A stretch of 54,755 bases of DNA, taken from positions 1-54,755 of the IMG/VR virus record IMGVR_UViG_3300004369_000851. One strand, written 5' to 3'. Positions within the stretch are counted from its first letter, which is position 1, and every line of letters starts with the position of its first letter. Below, piece by piece: positions 26,801-34,200 of the stretch. The notes under the pieces were generated by a model. It was not told where the DNA came from. It saw nothing but the letters and a program-made list of their open reading frames with translations, and ran no database searches. Source of the stretch: a virus. Made by a program: the position numbers and the translations under genes.

Positions 26801-28135
26801 GCTGCGGTCCATGCAGGCGTCGCTGAGCTGGATGGCGGGGTTCTTAATCCAAACAAGACAATGGGCGGGGGTGGGTCGCCAGGATCTAGCGGTGACACGC
26901 AAGCATTGAACGCTATGCAAATAAGAAAAATCAAAGATGAACTCAAAGATGCTGAGGGTGAAAAGTTTTCTCGTTTATCAAAAATTATAGAAAGACTTAA
27001 TGAAAGTCCAAAAAGCGGATTTTTGTCTGCTTATCGACTTGGGCAAAACGCATCAGCCGGAGACACGAGAGGCTATTTTGCAAGATACTCGGAGGATATG
27101 GTTCCCAAGGAACTTCACAACGATGATATGCGGAAAAGATGGGCGTCCCTAGCGAGGGGTACGCAGTATCTGTTTATCGGAAAGAAAGATCAAGACGTCA
27201 CTAATCTTCTCGGCGCCAGTGATGAAACTCAAATAGTGGGCATTAATCCACCCCTGTTTGGATTGTCAGAAAGAGCAAATAGTTCATCTCGCCAAATAGA
27301 CAAAGTGAATCTGGCAATATTTGCTCGAGCCACAAGACTTCAAAGCCAGAGTGCCGACGTAACACCATCTTCCGTTCTTGATTTTGACGGCGTTGGTGGC
27401 TTGGTTGGCGCAATGGGCACCAAAAAAAATAAAAAGGGTAAACGAGAATTGCTTTACGAAAGACTAACGAACGCTTGGAGGACCAAAGATCCCTCGGACT
27501 GGACCGACCAAGATGTCTACTATGCGAGACTGGCTGGCGTAACAATAAGTGAAATTGCGGAAAGGTTGAATATTCCCCGGTCCGAGGTGAGGCGCAGAAG
27601 AAGAAAATTTGTGAACAAACAAATGAAACTTCGCAATACGAATCAAACATCACTGAGCGTAAACCAGGTTCTTAACGATGATATTTTGGCTCGCTGGGGA
27701 TATGGCAGGGGGATCTTAAACAAACCAGTGGATGACGGATCGGTTCCTCCCGTAGTGGGACAAATGACAACAGGTCCACGCGATTGGCCATCGTATGGTA
27801 ATTTTTATAGCGTTTTAGGTGTTGACAGAAATTCGAGTTCTAGGGATTTAAAAAAGGCATATATAGAAAAAGCAAAAATACTGCACCCCGATACAGACAA
27901 AACAGAGGGGGCAACAGAAAGATTCAAAGAATTACAAGCAGCCTATGAAACCCTTTCTGACGACGTAAATAAAAGAATGTATAACGAATGGCTTGACAGA
28001 CAGGGGGTCGTAGACGAGACACCAGAACGCAGACCAGATCCATCAGACCCAGAAACGACTGAAGGAAATGTTCAGTCAATACTGAATGATATGAGGCGCG
28101 CGCAAGAACGAATGAGACGGAATTCCAGACGATGA
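20828..28135 (+). CDS. Giant 2435-aa polyvalent protein: two peptidases, ART-like, HTH and J-domain
   Basis: The modules, in order, are: a leader with a Cys...QYT...Cys module (C188, C205); a first zinc peptidase (HEFGH 461-465, later TRAEAWAA); a second one (HESGH 1065-1069, later SESEAFAELFA); an ADP-ribosyltransferase-like domain (TYRTMRL with R1699/R1701, FTAASVAWSEKTA, and E1784 in VEGIVSGRFKV); a helix-turn-helix (about 2225-2260); and a C-terminal J-domain with HPD at 2353-2355. Eight VxGxM-type motifs (231, 716, 1372, 1407, 1442, 1524, 2191, 2309) lie between modules. Start TTG shown; an ATG is two codons in. Such assemblies match the polyvalent proteins of phages and conjugative elements, thought to enter the host with DNA. 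Effector roles are inferred from domain families. Confidence 0.85.
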   Translation: MNMEVATESHMENTEPFECCPSIGRRVSRTVPINNREPATAKIKSANPVDRIFEKLSSKPLKPLLPFGEMLFKADKDETQKPNREKATVPEDSVKPYKQWLENWEPGDPLPLIPPGFRANLCSNLGGKLLTSSERKERPLFAPMNESEIAAYGEKSLGSSLKDTVYTLRAMVAKSRGLWVDSKNKLRCSFGPNANQYTDEFGTNCLVPVKINAPEAVSSGARLGRRTATAGVVGAMDAGARDYPDGYGLGGIAGDREFRTRGRDNVAMGEEQRRQFRDGLFTLPSGKQITHYRRNGFWGSTIGDEGRRNFLDSVQELFPSVDLKSAGEFWDGLITEESPLTTLQKVQLEEVLEGFFQSMFQEAKANPEEARWITAFKIDMSINSGAEVKLDGDAVSGTNKKGQRIANPNEPISESGFTFDMSFNPVELYYLYQGANVDQKHTAVGNMIQSTRSFGLYTAVHEFGHIGHFSRSMANMGFTAATLGRTKSGSWKVDLRNIQNPNNLPQVARLQAMANRLEQLQTSSRWTVLPSGQRVRIYAKDVKEAVQEFYGELFDTVTQDLGGTDQDFAILQRFTGSKYSRENRLETRAEAWAAVRLFGPEAISKFAEQESAYQTQNPRFFPNPESPSQIQDQVYQAMDNVFGPKTRTQRHERRDASGFSPVTGTAGAVTTPRGVSRFMPTSLRSSQPNNRPNIPMRTPGQNTPGASGPMRGNISGVVGAMANHDNNKTIIKYRPDSKAAEAKTAENIVDMLAASKVLDEPIDIKRLTIEQRNALSKIVETVGTSIDTQEDISPDNLSRISLRPSGSQLMGMVTKAGEIFAKTQKADPDFKSRKRLKNKKDKVARYEKAIADLEDVLNKFKKGKDNTRLAQTATKWSFGSWGSEYVSDISNSTSEKSFLDAVKRTLDVYRTKTRTLKGDIAFAPILIPDSRERRIDTMSNKRIVNEIKNSGQEHILGVLSGMDQVNKRFPWMRGSSVISFGIRGRALGRRATYVREEPRIAEVGKFNGGQALTEGSGTGKILPTIEFTLIASEPESESDYVSEPNDRDVGKFGSTRVSSANLAYHESGHIVEQVLMARGLGLQVGPNSPTILRQLRDVGPELGDTVAGALFAFSTGKALDAKIDSLDSVDELALVESVGQRVYLDLSRDRTRGPSNFRTRFLSGFWTATETKNGVKTGEWTYSPWRRGLIDLGGDSKDVRADFASAEKILSDALGWDIDEHPISNLQELLVQAEQTSLYAQTSESEAFAELFALMMQIEQYGQLDPDGQNSKKPQQLAKMMADAVDNSVSHDKPVALSLNQKQELQRLQKKLNSLAVLADGSRFDDTDLSTEKRSSDNPAVDTRQIKIIDLDNESISGTDVKIPYEWENSNGLIGRMASFRTSDEKNFLFDKDGKVISPKTGRQDGGVVGRMADRVVFVESTELDSLRFAPRYETPTFTRNGIVGVMHDETNLNTTTFAKLREQGESFNSAFIRSGGKLQKKLVPLSSKPDTGLHPVSWNDKTGKFDISGEITSITMASDSPRGVVGRMADEHGFSGELTQVRNAFKRNIKPPERISIPSEWFIQDPKIDAEKRARQAFPDIHMRYEEQYGMRRYVPATGKLKDDASPVDKMQDMDRASYFMWRKYWMPSVASAKSELGNVLYYWRNSYSQSRALALAVGGSSEGIAETYREDADFFKKAEILRKALDVAPPMGTKTYRTMRLTDDVGQSANVGDELNFTAASVAWSEKTAMAYDLDELSMRANVPDKILMEFPADTRGILHDEMGLKQEGKYYAKNGDQAPVEGIVSGRFKVSKIEERTLTNPRTGEDVKRKVHVLEAVTGRMSSPRQIKSNIEDAFDKADLDIDIADERIYGLEKALADFKKSGFWNGADYGVVLGLGNNIIDGDSRFDSDIDPANLTPDQLTIRKVSRNDMVERIENKIELAKIESRLRKLIAEKKQIRASQNTLDVEDIPEEILEQLQREQEGLEKLYQSDQKAFWSIVNPDDSESIAAVHAGVAELDGGVLNPNKTMGGGGSPGSSGDTQALNAMQIRKIKDELKDAEGEKFSRLSKIIERLNESPKSGFLSAYRLGQNASAGDTRGYFARYSEDMVPKELHNDDMRKRWASLARGTQYLFIGKKDQDVTNLLGASDETQIVGINPPLFGLSERANSSSRQIDKVNLAIFARATRLQSQSADVTPSSVLDFDGVGGLVGAMGTKKNKKGKRELLYERLTNAWRTKDPSDWTDQDVYYARLAGVTISEIAERLNIPRSEVRRRRRKFVNKQMKLRNTNQTSLSVNQVLNDDILARWGYGRGILNKPVDDGSVPPVVGQMTTGPRDWPSYGNFYSVLGVDRNSSSRDLKKAYIEKAKILHPDTDKTEGATERFKELQAAYETLSDDVNKRMYNEWLDRQGVVDETPERRPDPSDPETTEGNVQSILNDMRRAQERMRRNSRR

Positions 28136-28191
28136 TGGTGATTGATCCGATTAGGTTGCGGATAAATCAACTCAGAAAAGAAGGACTAATT

Positions 28192-28437
28192 ATGGAACGC
28201 ATATTTTTTGACGATAATGAATTACAGGTTTTTGGCCCAAAGGGTGACCTGTGGCTTGAGATAGAGGACCCTGAACAATTTAGTTCAAAAGACCTCAAAA
28301 TGTTATGCAAATACGAGCCAACAAAAGAAGAAAAACCATTAAGAATTACAATAGAAAACGCCTCCGTATGGAAAGAAAAACTTATGAAAATTCGCAATTC
28401 GCATAAGGCAAAACAATGGAGCGAGTGGAGTCTTTAA
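28192..28437 (+). CDS. Small acidic hypothetical protein
   Basis: The ATG at 28192 has AAGGA six bases upstream and gives 81 residues. The same frame extends to an ATG at 28132 that overlaps the stop of the giant gene as ATGA (101 residues). The strong ribosome site favours the shorter form. It is acidic at residues 5-35 and basic at the end, with no recognised domain. It is coupled within the giant-protein run. Confidence 0.65.
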   Translation: MERIFFDDNELQVFGPKGDLWLEIEDPEQFSSKDLKMLCKYEPTKEEKPLRITIENASVWKEKLMKIRNSHKAKQWSEWSL

Positions 28438-28523
28438 TGCCACAAGATGAACTAGTGCTAATATTGTTCAGGGTTGAGCGTGCCTCCCTGTGCCAATTTA
28501 AGAGGCTGATAAATGGTCAATAA
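28437..28523 (+). CDS. Possible 28-aa coupled peptide
   Basis: TAATG couples this frame to the previous stop. It encodes a 28-residue peptide (start MPQDELVLILFRVERASL) and ends 11 bases inside the next gene. It bridges the only gap here, so it may serve translational coupling rather than encode a functional product. No homology can be judged at this length. Confidence 0.3.
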   Translation: MPQDELVLILFRVERASLCQFKRLINGQ

Positions 28524-29175
28524 AATAAATCAAACATGGAGCATCAAAATAGTTGACTCATCAAACGATGTGTTGCAAGAAAAAGCGGGCGGGCCAGCTG
28601 GGGCAGTGATCCCACAGGAACGTATAACCGGAGATGTTCTACGTGGAAGAGGGCCTAGGAGGGGCAATCTTGAGCGCTTGCTTAGATACTGGCGACCAAT
28701 TATGAAAAAACCTGGTGGTTTTAGTAGGTGTCGCGTCATCCTCGCAAATCACCCAGAGCTTTATCCGCTTGAAAGAATTTGCGCATGGCTTCATCACGAG
28801 ACCACTGGTTTGTGGCCGAATGAAGGATGCCATCATCCAAACATGAAAAACTGTAAAAAGAAAATGCGCGGCGCCGTTAGTGGTTCGATCTGGAATGACA
28901 GTGAATTCAATGCTAGGTTGGCAAAACTTCGTTCTCGTGGCGGAAGAAAAATGCTTCAATCAAGTGGCATCAAGTCTTACGACGAACCGTTTGAACCAGT
29001 AATTACACAGGACGATTTGTCTCACGGAATTAAAGTTTTGCGAGACTTTATTGAAATGGAACCAGAATTTATTAAATATTTGAATAATGACGAAAATTGG
29101 GAACACGAGCACGGCCACATAATTGAAAACGGCCAGAAAGTAAACTATGAAGACAGTCAATTTTTTGGAAGCTGA
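28513..29175 (+). CDS. Hypothetical head-associated protein with Trp/His-rich motif
   Basis: This 220-residue protein contains a compact conserved-looking core at about residues 43-120: RGPRRGNLERLLRYWRPIMK, then GGFSRCRVILANHPELYPLE, and ICAWLHHETTGLWPNEGCHH. The spacing of Cys and His (C, C, HH, C, HH, C) suggests a metal-binding fold. I recall similar segments in phage proteins near capsid genes but cannot name a family. It overlaps the following gene by 29 bases. Confidence 0.7.
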   Translation: MVNKINQTWSIKIVDSSNDVLQEKAGGPAGAVIPQERITGDVLRGRGPRRGNLERLLRYWRPIMKKPGGFSRCRVILANHPELYPLERICAWLHHETTGLWPNEGCHHPNMKNCKKKMRGAVSGSIWNDSEFNARLAKLRSRGGRKMLQSSGIKSYDEPFEPVITQDDLSHGIKVLRDFIEMEPEFIKYLNNDENWEHEHGHIIENGQKVNYEDSQFFGS

Positions 29176-31225
29176 TTGCTGCTCAGCCGCAGTAATTAGA
29201 CGCCGAACGCTTCTCTCTGGGGCCACGGGCGAACCCGATGGCATATTTGAAAAGTCACTTAAATCCGTGTCCGCAAAACAACGCTCAATCGAATTTAAAT
29301 GTGAGTTAGCAAAAAGAATCATCAACAATCCCGAAAAATTTGAATTTGATATTGACGAACAAGAAGAAGTTCAATTCAAGGTAGGCACCATTACGTCGCC
29401 TGCCCCAGGTATGCAATATATTCAAGGCCTTGGTTCTTCTGTTGTTCCGGGAAACCTAACAAGATATAGACGACCAGTCAGATCAGCAACGTGGTCTGCT
29501 TTAACCCCAGGTGGCTCAAACCGTGGAATTCTTGGGCGACTCGGCGCCAGCGCATACGGAGCCGTAAAACCCGAGCGTGGATTTAGGTGTCAAGAAGGAT
29601 TCCAATTTGGCGGACAATTCACCAATGAACAATACTCAACATGCGGAAAACAAATTTTTTCACTTCCAGCAATGTTGCTAGGGAGGGCATTTCGGGGATC
29701 TTTTTCTAAGCCAGGGGGATCAGCCCGATATCAATCTCTTGCTTATGGTTCTTACAGTCAGCAGATGTACGAACCATCGACATCGATTTCAAAAAGATCA
29801 CCGGATATTCCGAAGGTTGGTTTGTCAAAATTAAGCGTAAGAAGTGATGCCGAAAAAGCCGTTTACGATTCGTTTGACGGCGTGGATCAAGCGACTGCAC
29901 GCCTTGTAAGAAAAGATGGTTTCGTACTTGAACCAGTTGTTTCACCAGCGGTTTTGAGAACCGTTCCAGACAATAGAAATATGGAAAATGCAACATATAT
30001 TATGAGCGTGTTTTCGCCTAAAGAAATTGGTAACGACGAATTGGGTCTTTTGTCAAATAGCGGAGTGGACAAAATTGCGTATGTTTTCCCCAATGGAGGG
30101 TTTGTTGAACTGAAAAAAAATAGAAAATTGACTGTTGGTGAGAGACGAAAATTAGGCAAAACAGTATCCACTGCTCAAAAAATTTCAATAGCAAAAGATC
30201 CAACCGTGAGATTAAAGTTTGTTTCGTCCGAAATGGGAGACGGCATCGGATATGTTGAAAATTTGAAAGTAAAAAATCCAAATGACTTAATTTCTGTTGG
30301 TCAAAAAAATAGATCTAAAAAACTTGTCAGAAGATGGTATTACGAGGTTTTCGCAAAAAACAACAAACCAGCAAAAATTAAAAAAGAAACTTCAAATACG
30401 TCTAAAGAAAAATCAGTAGCCATAACCACCCTTGCTGGCGCAATAAGGCATCTAAATAAAGGTGGGGACATATCAAACGTTGCTCCATCTATGAGATTTT
30501 TAGCCCTAAAAAGAAGTGCGCTTTATAAGCAAAGAAAATTTGGTAGCGGAGCCAATCTATTTGAAAGAGGCGATGGACTCACTCTGTTTGAGATTAAGCC
30601 AAAAAACGATTTTGAACACATCTATGCAGGCATCACCGCCGAACTACAACAATCGCTTGGTGTGGCTGCCCCAGAAGTTTACTCACTTGGGGCAGGACGG
30701 CAATCATCATATTTGATCACTCAGGCGCAAGATTCCTTTGGTAAAGGATCAATCAATCGCAATTCATTTGAATCTCTTCCTATGGAGGACATGCTCGCAA
30801 TCACGGTTTCGGATTGGCTTATGGACACCAAATTACGCGACCCGTCAAATGTTCAGCCAGTAAAGATATCTGGAGCGGTGCGGGCCGTACCAGGATCAAA
30901 TCCTGGCGCATCCTCATCAAAGAACAGAACATCAGTAAGTATGCCAGATTTTTTCAAACGAGATCTAAGGGATCAGTGGAAAAACTATTTTGAAAAACTT
31001 CAAAATAATCAAAAGCGAAAAGTACTTGAACTTTTGACAGCCCTGCTTGAACGCGCATCAAGCGTCTCACCGAAGGAAATTGCCGCCCGTTTGAATATTG
31101 ACAACACACTCTCATCAGCGGAAAAAAAACAAATAGATATTTACGACAACCTTTATACAGCAAGGCTTGGTGCGTTGCGTAATTCACGCAAACTATTCAG
31201 TAAAATAATTGGCGCAACTGAATGA
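29147..31225 (+). CDS. 692-aa polyvalent protein with Cys-QFT module and kinase-like C-terminus
   Basis: Residues 148-166 form the Cys module (FRCQEGFQFGGQFTNEQYST then C), shared with the 2435- and 2053-aa proteins. Just before it NRGILGRLGAS resembles a degenerate VxGxM site. Residues 455-580 resemble the HipA/phosphatidylinositol-kinase-like fold: LFEIKPKND, a central helix, and SDWLMDTKLRDPSN (D556 to N568), which aligns with the D-x-L-x-x-N-x-D-R-x-x-x-N catalytic loop. The second Asp is replaced by Leu, so it may be a pseudokinase. The C-terminal 90 residues are helical and basic. The start overlaps the previous gene by 29 bases and the ribosome site is weak. Confidence 0.72.
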   Translation: MKTVNFLEADCCSAAVIRRRTLLSGATGEPDGIFEKSLKSVSAKQRSIEFKCELAKRIINNPEKFEFDIDEQEEVQFKVGTITSPAPGMQYIQGLGSSVVPGNLTRYRRPVRSATWSALTPGGSNRGILGRLGASAYGAVKPERGFRCQEGFQFGGQFTNEQYSTCGKQIFSLPAMLLGRAFRGSFSKPGGSARYQSLAYGSYSQQMYEPSTSISKRSPDIPKVGLSKLSVRSDAEKAVYDSFDGVDQATARLVRKDGFVLEPVVSPAVLRTVPDNRNMENATYIMSVFSPKEIGNDELGLLSNSGVDKIAYVFPNGGFVELKKNRKLTVGERRKLGKTVSTAQKISIAKDPTVRLKFVSSEMGDGIGYVENLKVKNPNDLISVGQKNRSKKLVRRWYYEVFAKNNKPAKIKKETSNTSKEKSVAITTLAGAIRHLNKGGDISNVAPSMRFLALKRSALYKQRKFGSGANLFERGDGLTLFEIKPKNDFEHIYAGITAELQQSLGVAAPEVYSLGAGRQSSYLITQAQDSFGKGSINRNSFESLPMEDMLAITVSDWLMDTKLRDPSNVQPVKISGAVRAVPGSNPGASSSKNRTSVSMPDFFKRDLRDQWKNYFEKLQNNQKRKVLELLTALLERASSVSPKEIAARLNIDNTLSSAEKKQIDIYDNLYTARLGALRNSRKLFSKIIGATE

Positions 31226-34200
31226 GCAGTCTTCTTGTTGTTCGCGAACGCGACACTTTAAAGCCTTTTGCGGCTGTTGTTTCATCCCCTTCTGGTTCCA
31301 CTGCACTTGGGGCGAATCAACACGGCAAAGCCTGGGCCGATTGGGTCAATGCTCAATCGGTTTCTGTTTCCGAAATATCAAAAATGCTTGACTTTACATT
31401 GACGGCAGAAATTAAACCGTTCAACAAGGTAGAAATAGAAAAACTTACATCAAGTTTCTCGAGGGAAGATATTGGTCAATTTAGGTCTTTATTGCTGAAT
31501 AAAAAGTCGTTAGTTATAGTTAACCAACCACAAATACAGTTTATTGAAACCCATAAACCAATAACTTTTAATTTAATAAAATCGTCAAATTTAGTTCCTG
31601 ACGAAAACGCTTTCAGCGATGACGATCCAGATGAATCCGAAGATGTAAATCAATGGCCAATCACGGATATCGCAATAGCCGCTATTGATGTTCAGTATAA
31701 AAATGTTGCCATTGACTACAAAGCAGCAGCTTTTCATCTTGACAGAAAAGTAGGAAAGTTACTTCTTGAGGTCAAAGGAGCCAGAGCAATTTGGGATCCA
31801 GATGTGGCTGACGGTCGGGGTTCTTGGCGGTGCCCACCCGAAACGACCGCAGCTGGACAGTTCACAAACAGAATTGGGGCTGGGTGTAGTTGGGGGTTAA
31901 TACGACGAATAGGTCGGGGAATTTTGGCAGCGGGACAAGGTATCCCTAAGTTAGAAAAACTCGGAGCAGGACTTGGCGCCGCTGGTGAAGCAAATCAAAA
32001 AAGAAAACTAGAAAAACAAAAAAATAGATTGGTACGACGAATTGATCGAACACCCGCAGCACCAAGACCACCGTTAAAAGGACCAACAACAACCGCACCA
32101 GCAACAGTCTCGGCGGTAGCACCGAAAACACCACGGGTTCCAGTGAAACGAAGAGTGGCTTCCAGAATGATGAGGCCGCTAAGAGAAATGACTGAGGCTG
32201 CGGAAACAGCAGAGAGGATGGGTTCATTCTACTCAAGGAGTCGCCGTCGTAGAAAACTAGAAGAGGCAGGAGTTTTGCCTGGACCAACCGTGGGCAGCGA
32301 TGTTCTGAGATCCTTTGGGGTTGATGATCAGTTTAGTGGCGGTAATGACGTCGTTGATGCCAGATTGGCTGGTTTGACTGGAACCTCACGCAGAAAATTT
32401 AGAAGGGTAAAAAAACTTCTAGTTGATAAGCAAAAAATGCGCAAAGAAGTTGAAAGACATTTGAGTTATCCACTGGACATAATCGCTATGGATTTGGCTA
32501 TTCCCCTCAAGAGACATGATGGGAATATTGATGGCCCAGTTGTCATAATGAACAAAGAAAACTATAGGCCAATTATGGCATTCGTTGATGGCGGAATTGA
32601 TTTGTTTGACGAAGACGGAAAACATACAATCACCATACGCAACAAACCTGGTGTGAGTATGTTTGAAACACGCGATAAGCCGGACGATGGAAACTGGGAC
32701 GATGCCATCACTCCTTATGGTCTCTTTGGGATTATGTTTCAAGCAGGTCTTAATGGTGAGTTTTCAAGGGCATGGTTTGCAAATTCACCAATTGCCCCTA
32801 GCAATATGCCGGATAGTCCAACTCCAGATTTAAATGCTCCCCCAGGTGTCAACCCAAGGCGAGTGAACAGTGCGGCGTGGCCGTTTGGAAAACCCCGTCG
32901 GCTAAATACTGACGGATCGGTTGATGACAGACTAGGTTCGCTACAGAATACTGAAGATCGTGCTGGTGACATGGCGCAAATGATTGTCAACGCAAGATCA
33001 ACATTGGATGTATCCGAAAAACGCGTTACAACAAATTCTGATATCAAAAAACTAATTGACAATAAGGTCAAAGAGGCAGAAATACAAAGGTTATCTGGCA
33101 TAGAGCAGGTAGCTATTCTTAATGGTAAATCTCCGACTCATTCCAATACTTATTCACAAATAGTTGCGGTTGGCGATCCAGCAAACGGAATTGAAGCCGA
33201 AGAAACATGGGCGAGAGCAATACCAGGCAGTGGAGCAACCGATTTGATTTTACTTAGGGTTACTACTGATAAAAAAGCAAAAAGTCAATTTTCTTGGGGA
33301 AGTGCATCTGGTGGTTTATCTCAACCGCTTTTTTCAACAATTGAATATTTTGATAGAAACGGAAAAGTTATTGGGTCTCGAAATAAAATGGGCGTGTGGG
33401 AACTTGATCCAATCAGAAAGTTGCGAGGTACGGCTCCGATAGATTCTCCTTTGGCCGACAGAGATGGATCTGCGGGGGGACTATTCACGCGACGAAGCGA
33501 ACGACGAAGCGAACGACAAAGCGAACGAAAGATAAGAAGAAATATCGCAGGCGGTGGAAAAAGAGTGCGCGCAGAATCAAGACGTGAGCAATTCGCAAAA
33601 TATCTTGCGCGACGGGCAAGCAGGATTGAGGGTCAGCCAATTGATCCAGACGATATGCCAGAATTCCTATGGACTGATCCAGCAGGAACTACGCAACGAC
33701 CACCTCGAGTTATTCCTAGCTCCACAAGAACACCTACTCCAAACCCTCAAGCGCCACCAGGTTCAAGTCCAACACCTGGTGTTGGTGTGCCCGACAATAG
33801 ACCAGATTTGTCTTTATTTCGGCGCGCTAGAGCACGTCGAATTCAACTTTCAAACACTGGAAAAACTGGAAAGTTTTACGCTCAAAGCGGACAAACAGCC
33901 GGCCCGTTTGCTCCAGCTTACCTCACTATGACGAGACCAGAACAGGTTGCCCTGAATGCAGCGGCTCTTGAAGCCTTGGAAGATCTTGATTCAAGATGGA
34001 GAAGAAGGCTTGGGGTTGCCCCAACAGATTTAGCACCACTGGATGAAGACGTGATGTTGGCGTTTATTAAAAAAGTAGAGCAAGGCGATGCAACAACACC
34101 TGCGGACCCAAGACGCGCAGGAATATATAAAACACACCTTCACAACTTTCTTACCCTTTCGGAGATGGAGCGAAATCAAAGTTCTCTGGGTGCTTTTGAC

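Noticed and set aside
32719-32760. GLFGIM in the 2053-aa protein as another shared motif copy
   Set aside because: It lies inside a hydrophobic segment with different flanks and does not match the [VTILR]-G pattern; treated as chance.
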